Shown one piece after another: positions 1 through 12,100 of a stretch of DNA of 64,000 nt (the stretch's first letter is position 1; every line of letters starts with the position of its first letter). This DNA is from Cunninghamia lanceolata (taxonomy: Eukaryota; Streptophyta; Pinopsida; Cupressales; Cupressaceae): positions 434,001 through 498,000 of the forward strand of contig BSBN01000843.1 in the NCBI GenBank assembly GCA_027924645.1. The letters run 5' to 3'. The notes beneath the pieces are model-generated. The model ran no database searches and was not told where the DNA came from. It saw only the letters and a program-made list of their open reading frames with translations. The position numbers and the translations under genes were made by a program.

Positions 1-561
1 TTGGCTCCCTGGAACTAGTTGTATGGCATGGTCATGATCCCTCTTAGGAGGAAGTCTTTTAGGCATATCTCCAAGAACCACTGAGTGACAATCAATTATT
101 GCTTGTAAATATGGATGAGTAAGAGCATTAGATTGAGATACTTCTAATGAACATAGCTGGGCCACAAATCAATCCACTCCTTTCTTAAGCAACTTTTGCA
201 TTTGATGAGAGCTTACCATCTATGGGGATTTTGCCTTTAATCCCCTTAGCTCCACTACCTTTCCTTTTGATTGAAATCTCATGAATAGTTCTTGGAAGTT
301 CATCTCAATTGTTCCCAATGTAGTAAGCCATTGTACTCCCAAAACAATATCTGCTGCACCCATGGATATCGCATACATTGGGGTATCAAGTTGATAATCT
401 CCCATGGATAATTTAATGCTATGACACTTCCCCGAACAACTAACTATACCCCCATCTGCAATTAAAACCTGAAACTCTGGGGCTAGATATATAAAACAAT
501 TTAGATGAGTTGCCAACTTTTTGTTGATGAAATTATGAGTACTACCTAAGTTGATCAACAC
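1..561 (-). pseudogene. Ty3 element protease and protease-RT linker (runs off left edge)
   Basis: This is the retroviral-type aspartic protease of a Ty3/gypsy polyprotein followed by the spacer that leads to reverse transcriptase. The protease core is readable from 561 down to 220 with the flap and ILG-type region (ADIVLGVQWLTTLGTI). The active-site triad normally read as D-S-G is N-L-G here (LINLGSTHNFI), so the catalytic aspartate is lost and the enzyme would be dead. Below 220 the linker continues with stops; residues like PKRLPPKRDHDHAI near 35-70 match the stretch just before RT in chromovirus-like polyproteins. The frame is the same as that of gag upstream, from which a single TAG separates it. 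RT itself lies beyond the window edge. Confidence 0.8.
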
Positions 562-570
562 TGTTAATTT

Positions 571-1695
571 CTACTTCTTTAAGAAACCCACTACCTTGAG
601 AGTTTGTGGTGCACTAAAACCTAAGAGTGCATGACAAGAAATGATTGGTTGAGAATCATGTGATTCCTCACTTGACTCCCTATCCTCCTCTAATATGGGT
701 TCCTCCTCTTCTTCCTCACTTGGACCTTCAATATAGAACAATTTCTTTTCACTATATTTATGTCCCCGACTGTATTTGCTATCACAATTGAAACACAACC
801 CTTTTGCTCTTTTCTCCTCAATTTGTTGCGGAGTCAACCTAGTAGGTTGAGGAAGAGAAGGTGTTGAATATCCTTTCTCTCTTGTCACATTAGCCCCTTG
901 CTTTCTAGGAATCAAATACTTCTCCTCTACCCTGCGTGCCAAGATAAAAGACTCATTTACTGAGCTAGGACTAAACATGCGTGCCTCATGTTGAATGTGA
1001 TCCTTGAGACCACCCAAGAATAAATCATTCAAGTTCTCCTTTGTAATTGTATCCACTCTTAAGGATATATTTTGAAATTTTTGAATATAATCCTTAATTG
1101 ATCCTGTTTGTTGAAGTTTAGCAAGCTGGCTGAAGAAGTTGTCTGTCACACTATTGTTATATTGTGCTTGGAGTTCTTCTGTAAAAATTGACCATGAGAC
1201 TGTGAGACCCTTTTTCCTCCAATGAGTACAAAGCCAACGATACCAAATAAATTGATATGGTTCTAGATATAGGGAAGCCATCATGACCTTTTGTCCATAT
1301 GGGATTTGATGTACTTCAAAAAAAATCTCCATTTGGTTTATCCATGTTAGAGGATCCTTACCATCGAACTTGTGCATATCCACCTTTGGAAAAGAATTCC
1401 TAGATCCCATAGGAGTATTAAAATTTGTGTCATTATTAGCCGACTTGAAGGTTTCACCTTGGTTGCTTGAGAACTCCTTTCTTGGTTCATTCATATAGGC
1501 GCTTAAAATGCTTCGTATATCTGATATATCTCCTCTTAGGTCACACATATCCCTCTTAATCTCTTCCTTGAACTTACTTATTTCCTCATTGGGATTACTA
1601 TCCTCTATTTTTTCCCCATCCTTATCAGAGGATTTCCCCAGTGTGGCAGCATTCTTTTTGCCTCTTGTTGCAGGCCCCGTCATGATGGAAACCAA
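571..1695 (-). pseudogene. Ty3 element gag (capsid/nucleocapsid)
   Basis: A 374-codon reading frame encodes the structural Gag protein of the same minus-strand Ty3 element. Residues around 110-260 form the retrotransposon gag domain (KVDMHKFDGKDPLTWINQME, then a YN.S...FFSQLAKLQQTGSI segment). Near residue 300 is a zinc knuckle, CFNCDSKYSRGHKYSEKK, in which the final cysteine has become tyrosine. The C-terminus is strongly acidic. The frame stops at a TAG where glutamine is plausible, after which the protease continues in the same frame, so gag-pro was probably one open frame. The start at 1695 is the first methionine (MVSIM); about 480 bases of leader separate it from the primer-binding site. 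Confidence 0.85.
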
Positions 1696-2178
1696 TATTT
1701 TTGAAATAAATCACACAAATGAAATATAAATTATCTAAAATTTTTACTGTAACTTACTAGGGCCAAGATACTATTTACCCAGAAACAAATCCAAAGAATT
1801 AGCAAATTTGCTGCCTTGAGAGTGAATTTGTTGGAAACCCTAATTTTACAATAACTCACTTATTTTTGCTTCAATTTCTCCAAGCTTTGGAATGTAGGCT
1901 CCTCTATTATGTCTTAAAAAACTCAATACAAATTATACTCCAATTCGGCAGGATGTGAGAGATATGTAGATCTCAAATAAATTGTGTAGAAATCGTAATT
2001 CTCCAATAATTCGCTCAAATCTGCTCTAATTCCTTTGAAATCGAGACCGTATCTTCTTTAATATGGTCTTCAAAAACCCTTTAAAAATATTTTAAAAATT
2101 CACTAAAATATGAAAGTTATGCTCAAAATCACCTCCAATGTTGAGAAAAAATCTTTGCCTCTACGGTGCCAAGATCAT
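1696..2178 (-). other. Untranslated leader of the minus-strand Ty3 element
   Basis: AT-rich stretch between the primer-binding site and gag with no coding frame. It is what is expected of a 5' leader or packaging region; nothing else is recognisable in it. Confidence 0.5.
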
Positions 2179-2190
2179 GCTCTGATACCA
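2179..2190 (-). other. Primer-binding site, initiator tRNA-Met type
   Basis: The minus strand reads TGGTATCAGAGC, the classic plant LTR-retrotransposon primer-binding site complementary to the 3' end of tRNA-Met. It lies two bases inside the LTR and sets the element's orientation. Confidence 0.9.
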
Positions 2191-2192
2191 CT

Positions 2193-2506
2193 TGTAATGA
2201 AATAACTTGCACAATGGAAGAAGATAATATGAAATATTCTGCAAATACTTAATAATAACTGAGAATAATAGGCCACTTCGAGGGGGCAACCTCCAAATAT
2301 CTCCAATGAGAACAAACTTCACAATATGATAATGAAATAAGACTCACCTCCTCCTATATAATCCTAATTATGCTTAGGATGAATAGACACACCCCTATAT
2401 AACACCTAGTCTGACCTATCTAACTAAATAATAATATAATAATGATAACATGACTTGATTAGGAGTTAAGATAGCCACAAGCTAACTATTCATAACCCTA
2501 TGTACA
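2193..2506 (-). repeat. 5' LTR of minus-strand Ty3 element (314 bp)
   Basis: On the plus strand the segment begins TGTAATGAAATAAC and ends CCTATGTACA, so both ends give TG...CA with short inverted TGTA termini. The inner end abuts the primer-binding site. Minus-strand TATA-like runs (around 2353-2366 and 2395-2401) could be the LTR promoter. The outer end cuts into a plus-strand gag relic, so this element inserted into an older Ty3 copy. The partner 3' LTR is outside the window, so the outer boundary is inferred from the terminal motif only. Confidence 0.65.
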
Positions 2507-2509
2507 CTA

Positions 2510-3088
2510 GTATTAAGGGTGTAGCACTTTCTTATAACAAAGTAATTCATTTGGCATTGATGGCTATGTGCTCAAAGGAAGAAAAAGGTTCTCACTATCA
2601 CATGGTCATTTTTTACAAAGGAGTTATGTCAAACTATAGAAATAGTGTTTCAAACCATTACTTCATTCAATTAGCTAAACTATGACAAACAAGATCAATC
2701 AAGGATTATATTTAGCAATTCCAAAACATATACTTGTGAGTAAAGACAATTACAAATGAGCACTTGAATGGCTTGTTCTTGGTGGGCTCAAGGATAAAAT
2801 CTAACATGAGGTATGCATTTTAGGCCCATTTCTATATCTAATTATTTTTTCCTATCACATAGGATAGAGGAGAAGTTTTTAGGTCCTAGAAGGTAGAGGT
2901 TCAATGGCATAAGAGAGAATATCCCTTTAGTACAACCATTCCCTCAACCCACTAGATTGAATCCTCAAAAAATTGAAGAAAGAAGGGAAAATGGTTATGT
3001 TTTAATTGCAATAGCAAATACGGTAGAGGACATAAATGTGTTGAAGATAAATTATTCTACATTGAAGGGTTAAGTAAGGAAGAAGATG
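2510..3088 (+). pseudogene. Plus-strand Ty3 gag fragment, same family as 571-1695
   Basis: Translated with a few stops, this matches the C-terminal half of the gag at 571-1695 read in the opposite direction. Shared landmarks are an N-S-V...F.QLAKL stretch near 2640-2685, IKDYI just after it, and the zinc knuckle near 2997-3045 (CFNCNSKYGRGHKC), whose last cysteine is intact here although mutated in the other copy. The fragment starts at the outer edge of the LTR at 2506 and stops dead at the LTR that begins at 3089. It is the remnant of an older element into which both neighbours inserted. At least five in-frame stops are present, so no product is expected. Confidence 0.8.
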
Positions 3089-4226
3089 TGTAATATTCCA
3101 TTTTTAATTAATTCAATATTTTTGAAAAAAATCTCATTACTATATTTCCCATTGGATAACGAGAAATTGTTGTGGAAATAAATTTAATTAAAATTTGATT
3201 ATTTGAACCTAAATTAATTATTGTTTCTCATTTTCGATAAAAGGGGCCAAGTAATTAATAAAATTTTATTATTGAGTATTTCCCAAGGAGGGGTGTGATA
3301 ATTCATGGATATGGGATAATATAACTCCCAAATCATTTAGCATCTTCTTTTATGGCATATTTTATGACAAGGTTATGACAAATTTTATGAAAACTCATAA
3401 ATGAGGAGTTACAATAGGTAATTTTGGAAAAACAAGGGGAATTAATGAGTTGGAAATTAATGGGGAGTTATAAGAAGTTAATTTAGGAAGATAATATCCA
3501 TTATGACATATTCCATGACAAGTTTTTAACTAACAGTTCTAAGTGGGTGTAAGAGGAGCATCTTTGACTAGATAAATATAGCTAGGTGTAAGAGGAGGTT
3601 ATGGCAACTCTTTATGGAACCTATTTTGGAGGGGAATATTGAAATGTTTTCTTATTTTAGTTTTTGGGAATATTGGGATGTTGTAATTTGTGCCCCAACT
3701 TCTATATAAGCCAGGCTACATCTCTAGTTGTCATCTTTTGCTTCACCACTTGAGCACTTGTGTTCAACTACAAGATTTAACAATGAAAACCCTTGGATTA
3801 TTGGAGATCAAAGGATGAAAAAAATTCATTTCTTGAGGAAAATCTCATACAAAGTTTGTATCTTCATTTCAATTTTTTGGATTTTAACATAGTTTAGTAG
3901 TTTGTATTTGCATGATTTGTGAAGAAGAGAGCTTCAACATATAAAGTTTATTCTAGATTTCATATTCATATGTATTGCTATAATTTTTTATTTATTCCAG
4001 AATTTTCCTACAAATTTGATTAATAAGAATCAGCTCCATCATATTGTGATGTTCTATCTCATGTGTGCAAATATTAATTAATTTTCTGGCATAGTTTATG
4101 TGAAACTAGCACTATAATTTCAATGTTTTGGCATCACATTTGTGTGGAGATTATTATAAAAGTTTCAACATATTTTATATTGAGGATATTTTAGATTGAC
4201 ATAAATATTTGGTTGGGAACATTACA
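3089..4226 (+). repeat. 5' LTR (1138 bp)
   Basis: The segment begins TGTAAT and ends ATTACA, a perfect 6-bp inverted terminus with the canonical TG...CA. A TATA-like stretch (TATATAAG, around 3702-3709) precedes a pyrimidine-rich region as in plant LTR promoters. It is followed after one base by a primer-binding site. The five bases before it are AGATG; the matching duplication at the far end is not visible. Confidence 0.75.
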
Positions 4227-4227
4227 T

Positions 4228-4239
4228 TGGCATTAGAGC
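4228..4239 (+). other. Primer-binding site
   Basis: TGGCATTAGAGC differs at two positions from the usual tRNA-Met site TGGTATCAGAGC and lies one base after the LTR end, fixing the plus-strand orientation. Confidence 0.75.
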
Positions 4240-5689
4240 ATTGATCTTCCTAACCTATAGGGTAAATTAAATTGTTGATGTGAGTCATGGAAAGATTATT
4301 TGGATCTCTAATAAAAGGAAGCAATGGAGATCATTTCAAGATACAATGATGCAATGATTTAAGATAATATGATCAAGCTATTAGAGAAAAAAAATTAGTT
4401 GCAGAGTAGCATGCAAAACACAATTCTAACTAAAACATCACAGAAAGAGGAGATTGAAGGAATCTTTGAGAAGTATCAAGGGAAGTTTGATGCATTAAAA
4501 GTTGTAGTAACCTTTTATGATTACTTGTAAATACTTGGAAAGAGTTTTTCAATGGAAGAGATTTTAAGAAGAAAGAGGAAAAATTAGAACCAAATCTATG
4601 AGAAGTTGTTAAGGAATAAATCATTGAGCATGAGCTATAGAAAATGACCCTACATAAAGAAGAGAGCTTAGAAACAGAGCCACAATGAACTATACAAATT
4701 GAAGCTAAGGATTCCTTAATTGGAAAAAATATTCTAATAATTTCTAATGAGTTCACAAACTAGGAAAGTAATTATTTTCATGGAGTCAATGAGAAACCAC
4801 AATTACATATCAAAGGTAAAGATTTAGTAGTTGAAAAATATATTATATTAGTTTCAAATGAGATCTAAGAAATGACTATCATGATTTCAAACATTGAAAA
4901 GAATAATCCATTGTATGTATTGATTTAAAAAGTAGTTGTATTGATGACTATGAATTTGTCAAGGGTGTTGATTCTTGCTCCTCTAACTTTCATTCTGATA
5001 ATTTGGGTAACAAGAATGGTAGTGTTGCTTCAAATATCTCAAAAATCTTCAAATCAGAAAAATAAGGTAAACACCTTGATTTCCTCTTTGACTAATGCTC
5101 AAGAAATAAAGAGGATGGTAGTAGCAAAGATTTATTGCATGAGTTTCATACCATGTCAATAAGTTTTTATCATCATGGGAGGTATTCTAATAATGATGAA
5201 AATATGAAGGGTACAACTTGCAAAAAATATCATGGAGATCCTTTATCTCAACTTCAAAGTTTCTCATGCATGATGGTGTGGGATCCTAGTGTTTTAACCA
5301 GAGAACTCCAAAAAGAAGATATTGAGAAATACATGAAGGCTAAAATTTTTGATAGGTTCAATTTTATCATTTCTAATAGACCTACCATTCCATGCACCCA
5401 GATATGAAAACAACTTATTGTAACCATGGGTGAGCATAAGGTATGCAATTCATTCTATGTTATGAGAACTAAAATGGTTGCATTCTGTTAGTGAGTTTCT
5501 ATAGAATCAACAAAATAGGGAGCTAAAGTTTACATTTGAAGGAAAAGATGTGTTTCTTGGAGCTATATCTAATGGATCATTAAGAGTAGTCACAGATAAG
5601 AGGATTTCTTGCAAGGGACAAGTTTCTTGGTGATGGAGGGCATGTACAGTATTTTATTTTCTAGTAAGTAGCATAATCATTATTTTGAT
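4240..5689 (+). pseudogene. Decayed gag-protease region of the 3089 element
   Basis: By position between the primer site and RT this should be gag and protease. Stops are too frequent to define domains with confidence. A readable stretch at 5135-5407 (ending FNFIISNRPTIPCTQI) lies where protease and linker are expected. No zinc knuckle or protease triad could be pinned down. The antisense frame at 4430-4756 is a shadow. Confidence 0.4.
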
Positions 5690-6460
5690 ATAAAAACTCT
5701 TTTGAATCAAAATAGTTGGGTGTTCAATAATATGCTTCCAAGATTGCTACCATATATAGGATTCCAACATGTCATAGAGTTGGTACTAGGCTCTAAGCAT
5801 GTCATGAGCACTCCTTACCACCACTCAAGGAAATATAGAGAGAAGATATCTCTTAAGGAGTTTTTAAAGTGGGACACATTAATACTAGACCATTTGCTTC
5901 AAATGTGGTCCTTTGATAAGGAAGAATATGGCACCATGAGGATGTGCATTGAATGAAAATTATTAGGCCAAAAGACATTTAGATACCCCATTCCCAAGAT
6001 TAATAAGCTTGTTCATCAATTTCTTGGGGTAGTTTATTCCTCACAGTTTGATTTGAGATCAAGCTACCATTAGATATGTATCTATAAGGAGGATGAGTAC
6101 AAGATATTTTTAGATTCCATTTTGGACACTTTGAGTTCTTAGTCATGCTATGTGCCTTAAATAATACACCAACTAATTTCTAATCCATTGTGAATCAGAT
6201 ATTTAGTGGTCCATTGGGGGAAATATTATATTTTTTGATGATATAAATTGATGTGTAGCAAAGCATGGGAGGATCATCTAAGGCACCTAGAAGGAATCCT
6301 TAGAATTATAGAGAAATAAGATCTATTACAAAGGAATCTACATGTGAGATTAGGGTCATAAAGATTTTATATCTAGGCCTTGTCATTAGTGCTCAAGGCA
6401 TGCAAGAGGATACAACTCAAGAAGCTTTTGATAAGCTTGGGAAAGTAATCATGTAATCCA
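5690..6460 (+). pseudogene. Ty3 reverse transcriptase, N-terminal and palm part
   Basis: The frame opens with the linker typical of Tekay/Del polyproteins (LLNQNSWVF..MLP.LLPYIGFQHVIEL near 5700-5780), then GTMRMCIE near 5930. The RT core follows: YPIPKINKL, SQFDLRSSYH with the first catalytic aspartate, YKEDEYK, and after a frameshift FHFGHFEFLVM with LNNTPTNF. The second catalytic motif region reads only ILYF, so the usual Y/F-x-D-D cannot be confirmed. KAWEDHLRHLEGIL and LYLGLVISAQGM mark the thumb side. Several stops and at least two frameshifts make it non-functional. The reading frame ends near 6455 in GKVIM, exactly where the AT-rich block begins. Confidence 0.85.
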
Positions 6461-7266
6461 CCCATATAAACACATACAAGTGGGCACACACATATGAAAC
6501 TACAAAGTTTTTCCTTATATTAATGTTGAATTAGTTGAAGATAAACTATTTTTTTTTTACAATAAGAAACATTTACTTATCGTTTCTCCTATATTATTTG
6601 TGTGTCAACCTAGGAATAATGTTCAAGGTTGATCTTTCCCAAAATTCTAATTTTAAAAGAAATGAACTAAATCTTGCAACTAAATATTAACAAGAAGAAT
6701 AATTCAATTTCATATTCATTTCTAATCAAATGAATACACTAACAATTAAAATTCAATTTAGCCTAAATATTTTAAGATTAGTACTCTACTTAAAGTTTTC
6801 CCACTAACTTAATATAAACTATTCAAAGAGATTAACTGAAATGATGAGACTAAATAAATATTTGCAAGACGTTAATAAAGTCTAAAAATAATATCTCTAA
6901 TACAATCATTAAATATTCAAATATTTAGATATATACAAAGTATAAAATTATAAATATAACAACAATAATTAATGCACTAACAGATTTGATTCACCAATAA
7001 TAGCAAGTCTATCAATAAGCTAGTGAGCTAAAATATAGTCTTGATAACTACTTAATTTGCATATCTATTTCATAATTTCCATCCATAACCAAATCAAGTT
7101 TTAAAACATTTATTTATTAACTTTATGGTTTAAACATTTATTTAATAATTACCTAATTTTATTGATTACTAATACAATTTAACTTGTTCTTTAGGAAAGT
7201 CAATCATTAAACAATATTTCAATTAAATAAGCTTTAAAATATTAATAAAGCATTCAAATCCATAAC

Positions 7267-7282
7267 AATCTAAATTAATTAT
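7267..7282. repeat. LINE target-site duplication, left copy
   Basis: AATCTAAATTAATTAT, 16 bp, is identical to 13501-13516. It directly precedes the first base of the LINE. Confidence 0.95.
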
Positions 7283-7653
7283 GAAACATTCTAAAAAACA
7301 AAAGATCATTGATTTTTTATGCCGACAACGTGCGTGGGAGGGCAGGCTAGGGCACCCAAGCCCTAGCTTGCAGGATCAAGCTTTCTCTGTGCACAGGGGA
7401 TTTGCATGTCAATGGGGGGTCAAGGGGACTGGGTCTACTTCACTGTCTCTTCTTTTTTCTGGTTTTAGCTGGATGTGAGGCGTCCTTTGGTGCGGGTGGT
7501 GGTGTGCAGGGTTCAAGGATTTCCAACTATGGGTTTTCTTTTATTGTGTGTCCTCTGGTTCGTGTTTGCTACACGTTGAGGGGGTTTTTCTTCCTTTGAG
7601 ATGTTGTCTCTAGTGGTGGTGCGCCTATCTGGAGCCATTGATTTGGATTCGAC

Positions 7654-9102
7654 GTGGTGTGGGGGGGCATTTTAGGCCCTCACTCATTTGGTATAAATGG
7701 CTCAAATGTGCCTTTGGATATGGCAGGACATGCTTCTTCTATGGTTGGGGAGGATGCTAAAATACCCATTCAGTCTTCTTCTGGATCAGATGTGGTCCAA
7801 AATGGTTCCCTTAAATTGTCAAAGGTGAATGGATGCTTGGAGAGGGCACAGGAGCGGCCAGTTTTAGTAATACAATCAGAGTCGGTAGTTGAGGATATTA
7901 ATTACTACTGCATTCATGTTTTGATTTGTAAGTTCATGGGGATGAGGGTTTCTCCCCCATTTCTTGATACATGGATTTGCAAGAATGGAACCTGGAAGGA
8001 GATTTTGATATTTTGATGGCTGCAAATGACTTCTTTATGGTGGATTTTTTGTGTCTCAGATCGAAATAGGGCATTCGAAGGGGGTCCATATTTTTATAAT
8101 CAGGTGGGTCTCTTCATCAAACCATGGCATGCTGGCTTTAACTCAGCAGAGGAGTTACCTTCTAGAATCCCAGTTTGGGTTCATCTTCCTCAGTTTCTGC
8201 TTGAATGTTGGAGAAGTGATATATCGCAGTCGATTGCATTGCTGCTGGGAAAACCTATTGGTCCTTCTCAGCAAACTTTGAATGAGAGAATTTTTTCTTA
8301 TGCTAGGGTTTTTGTTGAAATTGATTTGAGCTAGCCACTTCCAAATTCTATTGATATGACTATTGGGTCTTGCTCCTAGACTCAGCCATTAGATTACAAG
8401 ATGTTATCTTTTAGGTGTTAGCTATGTCATGAATATGGTCATCTTCAGCGGAGGTGCCCCTGAGCTTCTGGTGCAACTAGTTCGAGTAATGTTCCTACTT
8501 AGCCTGATTTGAAAGCAGACAAAGGTAAAGCCCCCATGTAGGGAGGTGGGGCTAATAAAGAAGATTTTATTCTGGTTAAGTCTCATAATCGTGGTCGAGG
8601 CCTGAAGAGATCCCTCAAGGTTAGGTAGGAGGAGGAAACCTTCAACCAATTTGAGACGTTGGAGGATTTAGTCCAGGAGGAATGTTTTCAGGTGGACTTG
8701 CAGGCAACAGTTGGATCCTTTACTGAGGTTGTTCCTGGGGATCAGCCTAATGTGATTCCTAGTTCATATTAGCTTGGTGAGCAGGGTACTTAGATGGACA
8801 CTGAATTGGCTCCTCCGGCTCCTATTTAGGTTGCGTTAGATTTGGTACTAGAGGCTTCTGGTGGCTCTCCTAATGTTGGTGGTGTTCTATCTGAAGTGTG
8901 GGGTACTCCAGATTCAGGAAAAAGTAAGGCTCCTTCCCCAGCCTTAGGTTTGCAACCAAAAACCCTAAAAAAAGGGGCTCCTGAGAAACCTCTTAAGGTT
9001 GGTAGAAAAATGGACCTGAAAAAGGTAAAGCTAGCTGGTGAGACATTGGTTGAGTCAGGTTTGGTGAGGACTATTGATGCTCACTTCTCCCAACCCCAAT
9101 GA
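7654..9102 (+). pseudogene. LINE ORF1 (DUF4283-type nucleic-acid-binding protein)
   Basis: ORF1 of plant L1 elements coats element RNA in the cytoplasm. Roughly residues 85-220 resemble the DUF4283 domain (FEGGPYFYNQVGLFIKPWHA, then IPVWVHLP). A CCHC knuckle follows near 8415-8462 (R-C-x-L-C-H-E-Y-G-H-LQRR-C), in which a TAG replaces one residue between the first two cysteines. About ten stops occur between 8330 and 8830, nine of them TAG. The last part is basic and proline-rich and ends HFSQPQ. The stop at 9100-9102 overlaps the first ATG of ORF2 in an ATGA arrangement. The start is uncertain: the readable frame begins near 7654 without a convincing ATG context. Confidence 0.8.
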
Positions 9103-12100
9103 TGATTGTGCTCTCTTGGAATGTGAGGGGTATGAATAGGATCCCTAGACAAAAGGCTATTCAGGATTTGGTTCATATTCATTCCCCTGATGTGGTTTTC
9201 CTTCAGGAAACTAAGTTATCAGTTGATAGTTTGATGAGTGTGGCTTCAAAGATTTGGAGTCATGGTCAGTGTCAATGTGTTAGTGTACTTGGTAGCTCTG
9301 GTGGGGTTGCATGCTTATGGGACCCACGTAGAGTCAGGCCAATTTGGTGGTACTCTTGCAGAGGTTTGATTTCTTGTGTTGCTTCCCATCTTGAGTCTAG
9401 AGAGAGAGTACTCTTTTCTAACATCTATGCTCTGGCTGACCTTCATGGCAAGGTAAAGTTGTGGGGTTTTGTCAAATATGTGAGGACTTTGGATCCTTAT
9501 CTCGCATGGATTTTAGCTGGGGATTGTAATGTTGTTGTTTCTCTAGAAGAGAAGAGAGGAGGCATTGCTCACTTGGAGCCTTCTTCTGATCTCTTGCAGG
9601 TTAATGTGGCTCTCTTGAATTTGGTTGACATCAAGCTTGTTAATGGGGTCTTTACTTGGAATAATAGGAGATGTGGGGATGCTGCTATTTCTGAATGCCT
9701 GGATAGATTCTTGGTGTCCAATTTCTAGTTGGGGGACAAGTGGCTGACTAGCTCTGAGATTTTGGATGGGTGGGGCTCTGATCATTGACTGATCAAACTT
9801 ACTACTGAGCTACCCCAGTGTTGTGTAAAGCAGACTTTTAATTTTCAACTCATGTGGTTAAGAGATGACTCCCTCCATGATCTTCTTCCTGGTTGGTGGA
9901 ATTTGGGGAAGCTGTCACATGGGACCACTATGTACTCCTTCTCCAAGAGGCTCCAATATGTGAAATATAGGTTGAAATGGTGGAATAGGCAACACTTTGG
10001 TAATGTTTTCCATGCAAAGCAGTCTGCTCAAGCTCATTTGAACTTGATCACCAGGCAGATTCGTGATCGAGGCCTCACTAAGGATTTGGGTTTGCTAGAA
10101 GATACTGCTGTGAAGCAAGTTGAGGAATGAGAATTATGTGAGAAAATTTTTTTGGAAACAAAAGTCCCGAATCGAGTGGCTTTAGGCAGGAGACAGGGAT
10201 ACTTCTTTCTTCCATAATTCAGTAAAAGATAGGAGACAAGGTAATGTCATTTCTTCTCTCAAGTCTTCGAATGGGGAGATTCTCTCCTCCTTTGTTTCTA
10301 TTTCTGCTAAGGCTATTTGTTTCTTTTCTATTCTACTATCTGAGGATTCCCTTCCTGCAGAGGAGGATGAAGCTGATATTTTGAATAGTATTATTCCCTT
10401 AGTCACTAGTGAAATGAATGCTTCTTTGCTTAATCCTATTTCTTTTTCGGAGCTTGAAACTATTGTGTTCCATATGAAAAAGGGAAAATCTCTTCGGCCT
10501 GATGGTATCCTAGTTGAGTTCTACCAGGAGTTCTGGGAAGTGATTAAGTTGGATTTGTTGGATGTCATTCATGAGTCTTTCATGAATAAACAAATGTTGA
10601 AAGCCATGAATGCTACCTTCCTTTCTCTTATTCCAAAGAAGGATGGGGCTAATTCTCTGGATCTTTTTAGGCCGATTGCCTTATGTAATGTGGTTTACAA
10701 GATTATTATGAAGTTGATTGCTGAGCGGCTGAAACCCTAGCCAAGTAGGTTAATTGCTAAAGAGTAAGGGGGTTTTGTGGCTGGTAGGCAGATTATGGAT
10801 GGTGTCATCATTGCACCTAAGATGATTCATTCTATGGATCGTTCTAAAGAGAAAGCTATGTTTATTAAGTTGGATATGGCTAAAGCTTATGATCGGGTTA
10901 AATGGGCCTTCTTATTTAAGATTCTAGGAGCATTTGGTTTTGTTGGTGAATGGATTGAGTGGGTCAAGAGCTGTGTTACTTCTCCTTCCTTTTGGATGTT
11001 GATTAATGGTGAGCCAACGGAGTTGTTTGGTGCTTCTAGGGGGCTCAAACAAGGGGACCCTTTATCCCCCTATCTGTTCATCTTATTAGCGGAGAGTTTG
11101 GGAAGGTTTATTAGATCCCAGATGGAGACTGGTTTGATTAAGGGCTAGAGTTTTAGAAATAATATTCCCCCTTAGTCACATTTGCAGTTTGTTAATGACA
11201 TGACTCTGATGGGCAAAGCCAAGGTTGAGAAGGCTTCCGGTTGGCGCAGGGTTCTGGATTGTTATTTGGTTGCGTCAGGTCAGAAAATTAATGAGGGGAA
11301 GTCTTTTATCTACTTCTTTCATACTCCACGGGCTATTCAGAGGAGAATTGTTGGTATCCTTTGTTTCCAAATTGGCACTCTTCCTTTTGTGTATCTTGGT
11401 ATTCCGCTTGCTATTCGCTCGCTCCCTAAATTGTTCTGGCAGGAGATTATGGTTAAGTTCAGAAATCTAGTTAATCATTCGACTAACAGGTGGCTCTCTT
11501 CTATGGGTAGGGTGACTCTTCTAAAGTTAGTGGTGCAGGGTCTTCCTCTGTACAGATGTTTTGTTCTCTCTGCACCTTCCGACTTTATCAAAGAATTTGA
11601 GAGTTTGTCTCGGCAATTCCTTTGGTCTGGTAACCTCCTTCACAGGAAGTGGAGTTCGGTTAAGTGGGAAGCTATTTGTAGGCCAAAGCAGGCTGGTGGT
11701 CTAGGTCTACGTAGAACTAATTTGAATGGACAAGCTTTAGCAGCTAAGCTATATTGGCGGTAGTGTTCACAGCAACATCAATCGTGGGCAAAAATTCTTA
11801 CCTCAAAGTATTTGGGCGCAGTTGAGAGTGTGGATGTTTCCCACTTCAGTTTGGAGGGGAAGGGTTCTATGATTTGGAGTACCCTCAAAAGGGGTGCTAA
11901 GTTGGTCAAGCAGGGGTTGTTTTGGATTTGCAATGGTGGGAAGGATGCTCTCTTCTGGCATGATTCTTGGAATGGTTATCCTCCCATTTTTTCTACTCAA
12001 CCCCATCTACAGAATTTGAGCAGGCATTTTATTGATGCTGGGTGGTGCCATGTTGCTAATTTTAAAACTCTTCAGAATTTGGGTCAAATTAGTGTGTATA

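Noticed and set aside
1508..1729. 73-codon plus-strand frame
   Set aside because: Antisense shadow of the gag N-terminus.
4430..4756. 108-codon minus-strand frame
   Set aside because: Lies antisense to decayed gag of the 3089 element; no family resemblance.
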